DNA of 18,193 nt from an uncultured Hyphomicrobiales bacterium (lineage in GTDB: Bacteria > Pseudomonadota > Alphaproteobacteria > Rhizobiales > Xanthobacteraceae). The position numbers and the translations under genes are program-made. Shown piece by piece: positions 1 through 6,950 of the stretch. The stretch covers positions 1 through 18,193 of the forward strand of contig CAITEM010000497.1 of assembly GCA_903891395.1 (NCBI GenBank), read 5' to 3'. Below the pieces are notes generated by a model. It was not told where the DNA came from. It was given only the letters and a program-made list of their open reading frames with translations, and made no database searches. How positions within the stretch are numbered: position 1 is the first letter of the stretch; every line of letters begins with the position of its first letter.

Positions 1-449
1 ACCAGGAAGATGTGCGGATCGGTGCCGCGCGTGACCGCGACGCGTTTGCCCTTGAGATCGGCAACAGAGGCGATCTTGCTGTCCTTGGTCGTGACCAGCG
101 CGGTCCATTCGGGGCGCGAGAAAACGTAGATCGATTTGATCGGGTTGCCGTTGATCTTGGCGACCAGCGCGGCAGAGCCGGCGGTCGAACCGAAATCGAT
201 CGAGCCGGCGTTGAGGAATTCCAGCGCCTTGTTGGAGCCGGCCGACTGCACCCATTGAATCTTGATGCCGTCCTTGGCGAATTCCTTCTCCAGCAGACCC
301 TTGTCCTTGAGCAGGATCGACACCGGATTGTAGGTCGCCCAGTCGATATTGATCGAGGCGGGCTTGTCCGCTGCCAAAATCATCGAACTCGGCAGCAGGC
401 CGACAGCGAGTGCGGAGGCAAACAGTGCCCGGCGTGACAATAACAGCAT
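1..449 (-). CDS. ABC transporter substrate-binding protein, sulfonate/nitrate/taurine type (partial, C-terminus beyond left edge)
   Basis: The first 149 codons of a periplasmic solute-binding protein are visible; the rest lies past the left edge. The ATG at 449 follows a good GGGGAGAG ribosome binding site. The N-terminus has an SRRALF sequence followed by a hydrophobic stretch and LAADKP, which fits a secretion signal, possibly Tat-type, cleaved near residue 27. The mature part has the SsuA/TauA order: a strand near INIDWATYNP, then LLEKEFAKDGIKIQWVQ, the ligand-cleft segment SAGSNKALEFLNAGSIDFG, and SVADLKGKRVAVTRGTDPH, which matches the 'DLKGKkvav..G' signature. The family delivers aliphatic sulfonates, nitrate or similar small anions to an ABC permease. 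No permease or ATPase is in view; they could lie beyond the left edge. Substrate unknown. A promoter-like element lies upstream on the same strand at 510-538. Confidence 0.87.
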   Translation of the reverse strand, partial: MLLLSRRALFASALAVGLLPSSMILAADKPASINIDWATYNPVSILLKDKGLLEKEFAKDGIKIQWVQSAGSNKALEFLNAGSIDFGSTAGSAALVAKINGNPIKSIYVFSRPEWTALVTTKDSKIASVADLKGKRVAVTRGTDPHIFL

Positions 450-509
450 CGAAACTCTCCCCATTTCGCCCCAGACAGGCGGCCCGGCACAGGCGGGCGT
501 TACTTTTAT

Positions 510-538
510 TCTATAGGGGGCCGGTATAACGGGGTCAA
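510..538 (-). promoter_or_regulatory. Candidate sigma-70 type promoter for the substrate-binding protein gene
   Basis: On the minus strand TTGACC (538-533) and TATAGA (515-510) are separated by exactly 17 bases, giving a -35/-10 pair upstream of the ATG at 449. Transcription would begin near 503 and leave a leader of about 54 bases. The surrounding 500-580 stretch is clearly more AT-rich than the rest of the window, as expected for the promoter zone between two divergent genes. The -10 matches the consensus at only four of six positions, so this is a motif-level suggestion. I did not find an equally good pair for glnD on the plus strand. Confidence 0.4.
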
Positions 539-668
539 AAGCATTAAATTCTCTATATTTAGCTCAGTTTAGAACCGACATTCCCCACCCGGCGGCCCGG
601 TAAGGGAGTGATTATCTTTCTCCGTTAGCGGTGACACAACGCACCCGCTCCGCTATTCGGATTGCCCC

Positions 669-3494
669 ATGGCCTCTCTCGCCGTCGACCATGCCCCACG
701 CTCCCGCGCCGAAGCCCCGTCCCGGGCGACGACGGATTTAATCGACAGCAAGATCATCGTTGCCGAGCTGGACGAACTCGCCAAGACGACCAGCAACGAG
801 CAGGAACTGCGCACCGCGCTGGCCAAGCGCCTGAAGGCGGCGCTGGCCGAAGGCCGCGACAAGGCCGAGCAACTGCTGCTCAAGGATAAGCACGGCCGCC
901 GCTGCGCCGAGCGGCTGTGCCGGATGGAAGACGAGATCATCCGGATCCTCTACGAGTTCGTGAAGAAGCATCTTTATCCGGCGCAGAACCCGACCGACTC
1001 CGAACATATGGCGGTCATCGCCACCGGCGGCTATGGCCGCGGCCTGCAGGCGCCGGGCTCCGACATCGATCTGCTGTTCCTGCTGCCCTACAAGCAGACC
1101 GCCTGGGGCGAGTCGGTCGCAGAGGCCGTGCTCTATTGCCTGTGGGACACCGGCCTGAAGGTCGGCCACGCCACCCGCTCGGTCGATGAATGCATTCGTC
1201 AGGCCAAGGCGGACATGACCATCCGCACCGCCATTCTGGAAGCGCGCTTCCTGTTGGGCGACCGCAAGCTGTTCGACGAACTGGTGACGCGCTTCGACCA
1301 CGACGTGGTGCGCAACACGGCGTCGCAATTCGTCACCGCCAAGCTGGCCGAGCGCGAAGAGCGCATCCGCCGCTCCGGCCAATCGCGTTATCTGGTCGAG
1401 CCTAACGTCAAGGACGGCAAAGGCGGCCTGCGCGATCTGCACACGCTGTTCTGGATCGCGAAATATGTCTACCGCGTCCGCGAGCCGGACGAGTTGATCA
1501 AGCGCGGCGTGTTCGACAAGACCGAATACCAGTTGTTCCGCCGCTGCGAGGATTTTCTCTGGGCGGTGCGCTGTCACATGCATTTCGTGACGGGGCGGGC
1601 GGAAGAACGCCTCGGCTTCGACATCCAGCGCGAGATCGCGCAACGGCTCGGCTACACGCAGCATCCCGGCCAGCAGGACGTCGAGCGCTTCATGAAGCAC
1701 TACTTCCTGATCGCCAAGGATGTCGGCGATCTCACGGCCATCGTCTGCGCCGAACTGGAAGACAGCCAGGCCAAGAACGCGCCGGTGCTGAGCCGCATGA
1801 TGGCGAAATTCCGCCCGGTCAAACGTAAGAAGATCGCGGGCACCGAGGATTTCATCGCCGACAACAACCGCATCACGCTGGCACAAACCAACGTGTTCAA
1901 GCGCGACCCGGTCAACCTGATCCGCATCTTCCATCTGGCGCAGAAGCACAATCTGGCGCTCCACCCCGACGCCATGCGGGCGATCACGCGCTCGCTGCAT
2001 CTGATCGATGCCGACGTGCGCGAGGACAAGGAAGCTAACAAGTTGTTTCTGGAGATCATCATCTCCAAGAACGACCCGGAAACCGTGCTGCGGCGCATGA
2101 ACGAGACCGGCGTGCTCGGCCGCTTCGTGCCGGCCTTCGGCAAGATCGTCGCGATGATGCAGTTCAATATGTATCATCACTACACCGTCGATGAGCACTT
2201 GTTGCGGTGTATCGGTATTCTCTCGGACATCGAGCGCGGCACCGACAAGGATACGCCGCTGGCGCATGAGCTGTTCCACAAGCTGCTGCCCGGCAATAGA
2301 ACGGTCCTCTATGTCACGATGTTCCTGCACGACATCGCCAAGGGCCGCATCGAAGACCACTCGATCGCCGGCGCGCGCGTGGCGCGGCGGCTGTGCCCGC
2401 GGCTTGGTTTCTCCGCCGCCGATACCGAAACGGTGGCCTGGCTGATCGAACAGCATCTGACGATGTCGAGCGTGGCGCAGTCGCGCGATCTGTCCGACCG
2501 CAAGACCATCGAGAATTTCGCCGCCGTGGTGCAATCGGCTGAACGCTTAAAGCTGCTGACCATTCTCACCACCGCCGACATCCGTGGCGTCGGTCCGGGC
2601 GTCTGGAACGGCTGGAAGGCGCAACTGCTGCGCACGCTCTATTACGAAACCGAGCCGGTGCTGACTGGTGGCTTCTCCGAGGTCAACCGCGCCCAGCGCG
2701 TCGCCATGGCGCAAACCGAATTCCGCACCACGCTCAAGCACTGGGCGCCCGCGGAACTGGATGCCTATGTGGCGCGGCTTTACCCGGCCTATTGGCTCAA
2801 GGTGGACCTGCAGCACAAGGTCGAGCACGCCCATTTCGTGCGCGCCGCCGAGGCCGCCGGCAAGACGCTGGCGACCAGCGTCGGCTTCAGTTCCGGCGGC
2901 GTCACCGAATTGACCGTGCTGGCGCCCGACCACCCGTGGCTGCTCGCGATCATCGCCGGCGCCTGTGCCATGGCCGGAGCCAACATCGTCGACTCCCAGA
3001 TCTTCACGACCACCGACGGGCTCGCGCTCGACACCATTTCGCTGTCGCGCGAGTTCGAACGCGACGAGGACGAACAGCGCCGCGCCAACCGCATCGCCGA
3101 TTCAATCGAGAAAGCGTTGCGCGGCGAATTGCGGCTGCCCGACACGCTGGGCAAGCGCGCCGTCCCGAAGGGCCGCATCAAGGCCTTTACGCTGGAACCA
3201 TCCGTCACGCTCAATAACCAGTGGTCGCACCGCTACACCATGATGGAAGTCACCGGGCTCGACCGCACCGGGCTGCTGTACGAGATGACCACGACGCTGT
3301 CGAAGCTCAACCTCAACATCGCCTCGGCCCATGTCGCGACCTTCGGCGAGCGCGTCGTCGACGTGTTCTACATCACCGACTTGATGGGCGCGCAGATCAC
3401 CGCGCCGACCCGCCAAGCGGCCATCAAGCGCGCGATCCTGCCGCTGTTTGCGCCGGAGAGCGCCGCCAAGGCGAAGGCCAAGACGGACGCCTGA
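669..3494 (+). CDS. glnD: Bifunctional PII uridylyltransferase / uridylyl-removing enzyme GlnD
   Basis: GlnD is the cytoplasmic glutamine sensor that uridylylates PII proteins (GlnB/GlnK) when nitrogen is short and removes UMP when glutamine is high. The 941-residue product is of normal length and all four domains are visible. The nucleotidyltransferase domain has GGYGRG at 120-125 and SDIDLLF at 131-137, whose acidic residues bind metal. A GlnD-specific linker includes LVEPNVKDGKGGLRDLHTLFW. The HD hydrolase domain has MFLHDIAKG with His554-Asp555, preceded by YHHYTVDEHLL. Two C-terminal ACT domains (about 746-826 and 855-930) include LAPDHPWLLAIIAGA and TGLDRTGLLYEMTTTL. No key residue appears lost. 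The ATG at 669 has no clear Shine-Dalgarno sequence but fits the expected N-terminus. The stop overlaps the next gene's start by one base, implying coupling. The downstream partner is unusual for glnD. Confidence 0.97.
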   Translation: MASLAVDHAPRSRAEAPSRATTDLIDSKIIVAELDELAKTTSNEQELRTALAKRLKAALAEGRDKAEQLLLKDKHGRRCAERLCRMEDEIIRILYEFVKKHLYPAQNPTDSEHMAVIATGGYGRGLQAPGSDIDLLFLLPYKQTAWGESVAEAVLYCLWDTGLKVGHATRSVDECIRQAKADMTIRTAILEARFLLGDRKLFDELVTRFDHDVVRNTASQFVTAKLAEREERIRRSGQSRYLVEPNVKDGKGGLRDLHTLFWIAKYVYRVREPDELIKRGVFDKTEYQLFRRCEDFLWAVRCHMHFVTGRAEERLGFDIQREIAQRLGYTQHPGQQDVERFMKHYFLIAKDVGDLTAIVCAELEDSQAKNAPVLSRMMAKFRPVKRKKIAGTEDFIADNNRITLAQTNVFKRDPVNLIRIFHLAQKHNLALHPDAMRAITRSLHLIDADVREDKEANKLFLEIIISKNDPETVLRRMNETGVLGRFVPAFGKIVAMMQFNMYHHYTVDEHLLRCIGILSDIERGTDKDTPLAHELFHKLLPGNRTVLYVTMFLHDIAKGRIEDHSIAGARVARRLCPRLGFSAADTETVAWLIEQHLTMSSVAQSRDLSDRKTIENFAAVVQSAERLKLLTILTTADIRGVGPGVWNGWKAQLLRTLYYETEPVLTGGFSEVNRAQRVAMAQTEFRTTLKHWAPAELDAYVARLYPAYWLKVDLQHKVEHAHFVRAAEAAGKTLATSVGFSSGGVTELTVLAPDHPWLLAIIAGACAMAGANIVDSQIFTTTDGLALDTISLSREFERDEDEQRRANRIADSIEKALRGELRLPDTLGKRAVPKGRIKAFTLEPSVTLNNQWSHRYTMMEVTGLDRTGLLYEMTTTLSKLNLNIASAHVATFGERVVDVFYITDLMGAQITAPTRQAAIKRAILPLFAPESAAKAKAKTDA

Positions 3495-4378
3495 TGAGCA
3501 TGCCGCCCGTCGCCATCATCGGTCTCGGTCTGATGGGCGAAGTTTACGCCCAGCGCCTGCTCGACGCCGGCATTCCCGTCAGCGGCTTCGACGTCGATCC
3601 GGCGCGCCGCGCGCGGCTGAAGGACATCGGCGGCCAGCCCGCGGACACCATCGCCGAACTCGCCAAGCCCTCGCGCTGCATCCTCATCGCGGTGTTCAGC
3701 ACGGCCCAGGTCGAGGACGTGATCGAGAACCATCTGCTGCCGGCGCTCGGCGAAGGCTCGAACAAGATCGTCATCTGCATGAGCACCGTCGATCCGGATC
3801 AGGTTGCGGCGCTCGCGGCCCGCGTGATCCCGCGCGGCATCCGCTATCTCGACGTGCCGGTGTCGGGCACCAGCGAGCAGGTGCGCCAGGGCGACGGCGT
3901 CGCGCTGATCGGTGGCGATGCAAAGATTGCGGACGAAGTCAGCGACCTGTTCGACGCGCTGTTCGTGCGGCGTTTTCACGTCGGGAAAATCGGCGACGGC
4001 GGCCGCGCCAAACTGGCGGTCAACCTGATCCTCGGCCTCAACCGGCTGGCGCTGGCCGAAGGCCTGGTATTCGCGGAGAAGCTCGGCCTCGATCCGGCGG
4101 CCTTCCTGGCGGTCGCCAAGGGCTCGGCCTCCTATTCGCAGGTCATGGAGACCAAGGGCCACAAGATGGTGCGTGGCGATTTCGCGCCGGAAGGCCGGGT
4201 CAAACAGACCCTCAAAGACGCCCACCTGATGCTCGATCAGGCCAAGGCCGTTGGGCAGACGCTGTCGGTGCTCCAGGTCCACGCGGATGTGCTTGAAGCC
4301 TGCGTCAAGGCAGGCGAAGCTGAACTGGATAACAGCGCCATCATAAAAGAAGTGCGCCGCCGGGGATCAAAGCCGTAA
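3494..4378 (+). CDS. NAD(P)-dependent beta-hydroxyacid dehydrogenase (3-hydroxyisobutyrate dehydrogenase-like)
   Basis: This 294-residue protein is a complete member of the 3-hydroxyisobutyrate / tartronate semialdehyde / 6-phosphogluconate dehydrogenase superfamily, which oxidises or reduces small beta-hydroxyacids. The Rossmann fold opens with IIGLGLMG (GxGxxG, residues 10-15) and an acidic residue after the second strand (FDVDP). The substrate-binding signature DVPVSGT is at 120-126, close to the family form DaPVSGG. The catalytic segment GDGGRAKLAVN carries Lys173 and Asn177, and the C-terminal LKDAHLMLDQA matches the 'KDl.la.d.a' motif. The ATG at 3494 overlaps the glnD TGA by one base (TGATG), so it is probably translated by coupling. 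An open frame upstream of 3494 exists but lies inside glnD. The substrate cannot be read from sequence; the TctC-type binding protein 38 bases downstream suggests organic-acid metabolism. It could also be an imine-reductase-like or glyoxylate-reductase-like member. Confidence 0.92.
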   Translation: MSMPPVAIIGLGLMGEVYAQRLLDAGIPVSGFDVDPARRARLKDIGGQPADTIAELAKPSRCILIAVFSTAQVEDVIENHLLPALGEGSNKIVICMSTVDPDQVAALAARVIPRGIRYLDVPVSGTSEQVRQGDGVALIGGDAKIADEVSDLFDALFVRRFHVGKIGDGGRAKLAVNLILGLNRLALAEGLVFAEKLGLDPAAFLAVAKGSASYSQVMETKGHKMVRGDFAPEGRVKQTLKDAHLMLDQAKAVGQTLSVLQVHADVLEACVKAGEAELDNSAIIKEVRRRGSKP

Positions 4379-4385
4379 AGGCACC

Positions 4386-4409
4386 CTCCCCAAGGCTGCG
4401 CCAGGGGAG
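4386..4409 (+). promoter_or_regulatory. Hairpin enclosing the ribosome binding site of the TctC gene
   Basis: CTCCCC (4386-4391) can pair with GGGGAG (4404-4409), and inside it GGC (4394-4396) can pair with GCC (4400-4402), leaving a three-base loop. The 3' arm contains the AGGGGAGA ribosome binding site (4403-4410) for the GTG at 4417. Folding would hide that site, so it may restrain translation or be a short GC-rich repeat of the kind scattered through rhizobial genomes. The hairpin lies wholly in the 38-base gap between two genes. It has no T-tract, so it is not a classic intrinsic terminator. Function is inferred. Confidence 0.45.
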
Positions 4410-4416
4410 AATCGCC

Positions 4417-5385
4417 GTGAAGAAAATCGCGCTCGTAGTGGGTCTGCTGCTTGCCGCCGGATTGAGCCGGCCGGCGCCCGCGCAAGACTACCCGCAACAG
4501 ACCATCAAGTTCGTCATCGCCTTCGGGCCGGGCGGCGGCGCCGACATCATCGGCCGCATCCTCGCCGAGGCGATGCAGCGCAAGATGGGCAAGGCCGTGA
4601 TCGTCGAGAACAAGCCGGGCGCCGGCGGCATTTTGGGCAATGACGCGGTCGCGCACGCGACGCCGGACGGCTACACGCTCGGCGTTATGACGGCGGGTCA
4701 GATTATCGCCGCCGTCACCAAGAAGAACATGCCCTACGACACCAACACCGCTTTCGCGCCGGTGTCGCAGATCGCCACCGCCAGCTTGATGGTCGTGGTG
4801 CGGCCCGACTTTCCCGCTAACAATGTGAAAGAGTTGATCGCCGCCGCCAAGAAAGAACCGAACAAGATCGTGTTCGCCAGTCCCGGCTTCGCCGCCACTC
4901 AGCATTTCGCCGGCGAGATGTTCAAGCAGGTCGCGGGCATCGAACTGCTGCACGTGCCGTACAAAACGTCGCCCGAAGCGATCAACGCCGTGCTCGGCAA
5001 ACACGCGGATGTGCTGTTCGACACCGTGTCGGCGCTCATCGGTCAGGTTCAGAGCGGCCAGCTCAAGGCGCTCGCCGTGACCGGCAAAGAACGCTTCCCC
5101 GCGGTGCCGGATGTGCCGTCGGCGATGGAATCCGGCGTGATGCCCGGTTACGACGTCACCACCTGGTACGGCGTGTTCGCGCCGGCCGGCACGCCGCCCG
5201 CCGTGATCGCCAAACTGAACAAAGTGCTCAACGAGGCATTGCAGGAAGAAGACGTCAAGAAGCGCATGGCCGCGGTCGGCGTTCTGGTGAAAGGCTCGAC
5301 GCCAGACGAGTTCGGCGCCTTCCTCGCCAGCGAATACAAGCGCTGGGACAAGGTGCGCGAAGCGGCGGGGATTGCCCCGCAATAG
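4417..5385 (+). CDS. Bug/TctC-family tripartite tricarboxylate transporter substrate-binding protein
   Basis: This 322-residue protein is a full-length Bug-family (TctC) periplasmic binding protein. It has a Sec signal peptide (MKKIALVVGLLLAAGL, then a likely cut at RPAPA/QDYP). The family landmarks follow in order: YPQQTIKFVIAFGPGGGADIIGR near the mature N-terminus, VENKPGAGGILGNDAVAHATPDGYTLG, and a C-terminal segment ending EFGAFLASEYKRWDKV. Bug proteins bind carboxylates and related small organic acids. Some work with TctA/TctB permeases, but most are orphans, and no TctA/TctB gene is in the window. The start is a GTG with AGGGGAGA six bases upstream. It probably belongs to the same transcript as the dehydrogenase before it. 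Its TAG stop abuts the TAG of the opposing oxidoreductase gene. Ligand unknown. Confidence 0.93.
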   Translation: MKKIALVVGLLLAAGLSRPAPAQDYPQQTIKFVIAFGPGGGADIIGRILAEAMQRKMGKAVIVENKPGAGGILGNDAVAHATPDGYTLGVMTAGQIIAAVTKKNMPYDTNTAFAPVSQIATASLMVVVRPDFPANNVKELIAAAKKEPNKIVFASPGFAATQHFAGEMFKQVAGIELLHVPYKTSPEAINAVLGKHADVLFDTVSALIGQVQSGQLKALAVTGKERFPAVPDVPSAMESGVMPGYDVTTWYGVFAPAGTPPAVIAKLNKVLNEALQEEDVKKRMAAVGVLVKGSTPDEFGAFLASEYKRWDKVREAAGIAPQ

Positions 5386-6363
5386 CTAGCTGCGCGTGAC
5401 CTTCACCGGCCCGCCCTGCTCCATCGATTTGATGATCGCTTCGAAGGCGCCGGCGACGTCGAGCATGTCGTCGGCGGTCACCGCGAAAGGCGAGCCGGTC
5501 TCGACCGCCTCGGCGAACGACTCCAGCAGCACGCCAAGCGAATCCACGGCCGGATAGACCTTCGTTTCCGGCGGTTGTCCGACCAATGCCGTCGTCAGCA
5601 CAGTTTCGTCGCGTGCCTCGGCCCAGCCTTTGGTGCCGAACGCCATGACGCGCCAGTAAGCCGGCGCGGCGCGCACGGTGGCGAGCACGCCGGTGGCGCC
5701 ACTTTCGAACTGCACCAGCGCCGTCGCGGCGTCGCGCGGATCCGGCGGCGCCTTCTGCCGGTACAGCTTGGCATCGACATTCACAATCGGCCCGGCGAGA
5801 TTGACCATCGCGTCGATCACATGCAGCCCCGCGCCGGTCATGCCACCGCCCGGCGATTCATTCGGATCGTCGCGCCAGCCACCGAGCACGCGCGTCGAGT
5901 GCTCATTCGTGAAATTGGCTTCAATATGCATCACCTCGCCGATGATGCCGTCGGCGACCACGCGCTTGAGTTCGCGCATCGACGAAAAACAGCGCTTGTT
6001 GTTGCCGAGGCCGAACACCACGCCGGCCTTCTGCGCCGCCCGCACGGCCTTTGCCGCCTCACCGCGCGTCAGCGCCAGCGGCTTTTCCGACCAGATCGGC
6101 TTGCCAAGCGCGGCGACGGCGGAAATCTGCTGTACGTGCAGCGAATGCGGCGTCGCCAGGAACACCGCCTGGACGCGCGGATCGGCGATGGCCTCGTCGA
6201 AATCGGTCGACAGCTCGAAGCCCTTAGCCTTGGCGAAATCCGCCACCAGTTCCGGCTCCTTACTGACACCGCGGATGAAGTGCAGGCGCTTGCTCTTGCC
6301 CTGTGTGGATTCAACGATGTTCTTGCCCCAACGTCCGAGGCCGATCACGGCGGCATTGATCAT
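5386..6363 (-). CDS. Gfo/Idh/MocA family oxidoreductase
   Basis: This 325-residue protein is a complete Gfo/Idh/MocA dehydrogenase, a family that oxidises or reduces sugars, inositols and related polyols with NAD(P). The N-terminal Rossmann domain opens with AAVIGLGRWG (GxGxxG at 8-13). The mid-region ATPHSLHVQQ resembles the 'vaTPn.lH...a' signature, and WSEKPLALT carries the Glu-Lys-Pro motif at 93-95, whose lysine is important in catalysis. The C-terminal domain includes GGGMTGAGLHVIDAM, matching the family's GG...D.G.H..D segment. The ATG at 6363 has a modest AGAAGA ribosome binding site. It converges on the TctC gene with no intergenic base and diverges from the small CMD-family gene across 106 bases. 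The substrate is not deducible; phthalate-dehydrogenase-like members of this family act in aromatic catabolism, which would suit the neighbourhood but is inference. Confidence 0.93.
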   Translation of the reverse strand: MINAAVIGLGRWGKNIVESTQGKSKRLHFIRGVSKEPELVADFAKAKGFELSTDFDEAIADPRVQAVFLATPHSLHVQQISAVAALGKPIWSEKPLALTRGEAAKAVRAAQKAGVVFGLGNNKRCFSSMRELKRVVADGIIGEVMHIEANFTNEHSTRVLGGWRDDPNESPGGGMTGAGLHVIDAMVNLAGPIVNVDAKLYRQKAPPDPRDAATALVQFESGATGVLATVRAAPAYWRVMAFGTKGWAEARDETVLTTALVGQPPETKVYPAVDSLGVLLESFAEAVETGSPFAVTADDMLDVAGAFEAIIKSMEQGGPVKVTRS

Positions 6364-6469
6364 GATGAAAATCTTCTGTCAGGCTGGCGGGAGAAATTAC
6401 GGCGTGGTCTATTTAGAACACGCAAGACTGCGAGCGCAACGGCAACAACGGCGCCTTCGAGGAAACAAC

Positions 6470-6853
6470 ATGGACGACAAGCAATACGAGCGCGGCCTGA
6501 AGCTGCGCACCGAAATGTTCGGCGCGGACGCGGTCGGCAACCGCATGAACGCCTTCGGCGAGTTCGGCAAGCCGCTGCAGCACATCATCAATTCATATGC
6601 CTATGGTGACGTCTGGAGCCGCACGGCGCTGGAGCCTGCCACCAAGTCGCTCGCCATGATTGCGATGATGGCCGCGGCCGGCCACGCCAACGAGTTACGC
6701 GTGCACCTCAAAGGAGCGGTGAAGAACGGCTGCACGCCGGAGCAGATCCAGGAAGTGCTGCTGCTGCTCACGTTGTATTGCGGCATCCCGGCGTCGAACG
6801 AAGCCCACCGCATCGCGACCGAGGTGCTGAGGGAAGAAGGGAAGATCACTTAA
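6470..6853 (+). CDS. Carboxymuconolactone decarboxylase (CMD) family protein
   Basis: The 127-residue product matches the CMD family (PcaC/AhpD-like small helical proteins). The pattern RTALEPATKSLAMIAMMAAAG, then ELRVHLKGAVKNGCTPEQIQE, then LLLLTLYCGIPASNEAHR follows the usual order, with His79 in the expected place and a 'yCGiPa' end motif. It lacks the CxxC pair of AhpD peroxidase relatives, so a peroxidase role is unlikely. PcaC itself decarboxylates gamma-carboxymuconolactone in the protocatechuate branch of the beta-ketoadipate pathway. No other pca gene is nearby, so a specific PcaC call is not justified. The ATG at 6470 is set by GAGGA at 6459-6463. The open frame continues upstream of this ATG, but without a ribosome binding site and overlapping the divergent gene. 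A palindromic repeat follows directly after the stop. Confidence 0.88.
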   Translation: MDDKQYERGLKLRTEMFGADAVGNRMNAFGEFGKPLQHIINSYAYGDVWSRTALEPATKSLAMIAMMAAAGHANELRVHLKGAVKNGCTPEQIQEVLLLLTLYCGIPASNEAHRIATEVLREEGKIT

Positions 6854-6856
6854 GCT

Positions 6857-6939
6857 GTCATTCCGGGTGCGCGTAGCGCGAACCCGGAATCCAGAGCCAC
6901 AACGTGACGCCCCTGGATTCCGGGTCCGGCCTTCGGCCG
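6857..6939. repeat. Palindromic extragenic repeat element (GTCATTCCGGG type)
   Basis: Three copies of the same arm are present: ATTCCGGGT (6860-6868), ACCCGGAATCCAG (6882-6894) and CTGGATTCCGGGT (6913-6925). The first and second form a hairpin with an extra GCGC/GCGC inner stem. The second and third form a perfect 13-base inverted repeat. A third small hairpin, CGGCC-TTC-GGCCG, is at 6927-6939. This is the look of the short palindromic repeats common between genes in Bradyrhizobium and relatives. It fills the whole gap between two convergent genes, so it could also end transcription from both sides, although there is no T-tract. Confidence 0.75.
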
Positions 6940-6950
6940 TCACTGAATAA

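Noticed and set aside
738..2534. A 598-codon open frame antisense to glnD
   Set aside because: Its composition (rich in Arg, Gln, His, Asp, Val) is typical of the reverse strand of high-GC coding DNA, it has no recognisable domain, and glnD with all motifs intact occupies the other strand.
3221..3493. N-terminal extension of the beta-hydroxyacid dehydrogenase frame into glnD
   Set aside because: The extension would overlap the glnD ACT domain by about 270 bases and shows no similarity to the family. The ATG at 3494 places the GxGxxG motif where expected.
6470..6853. Calling the small CMD gene pcaC or ahpD
   Set aside because: No protocatechuate pathway genes are nearby, and the AhpD CxxC pair is missing. 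Only the family level is supported.
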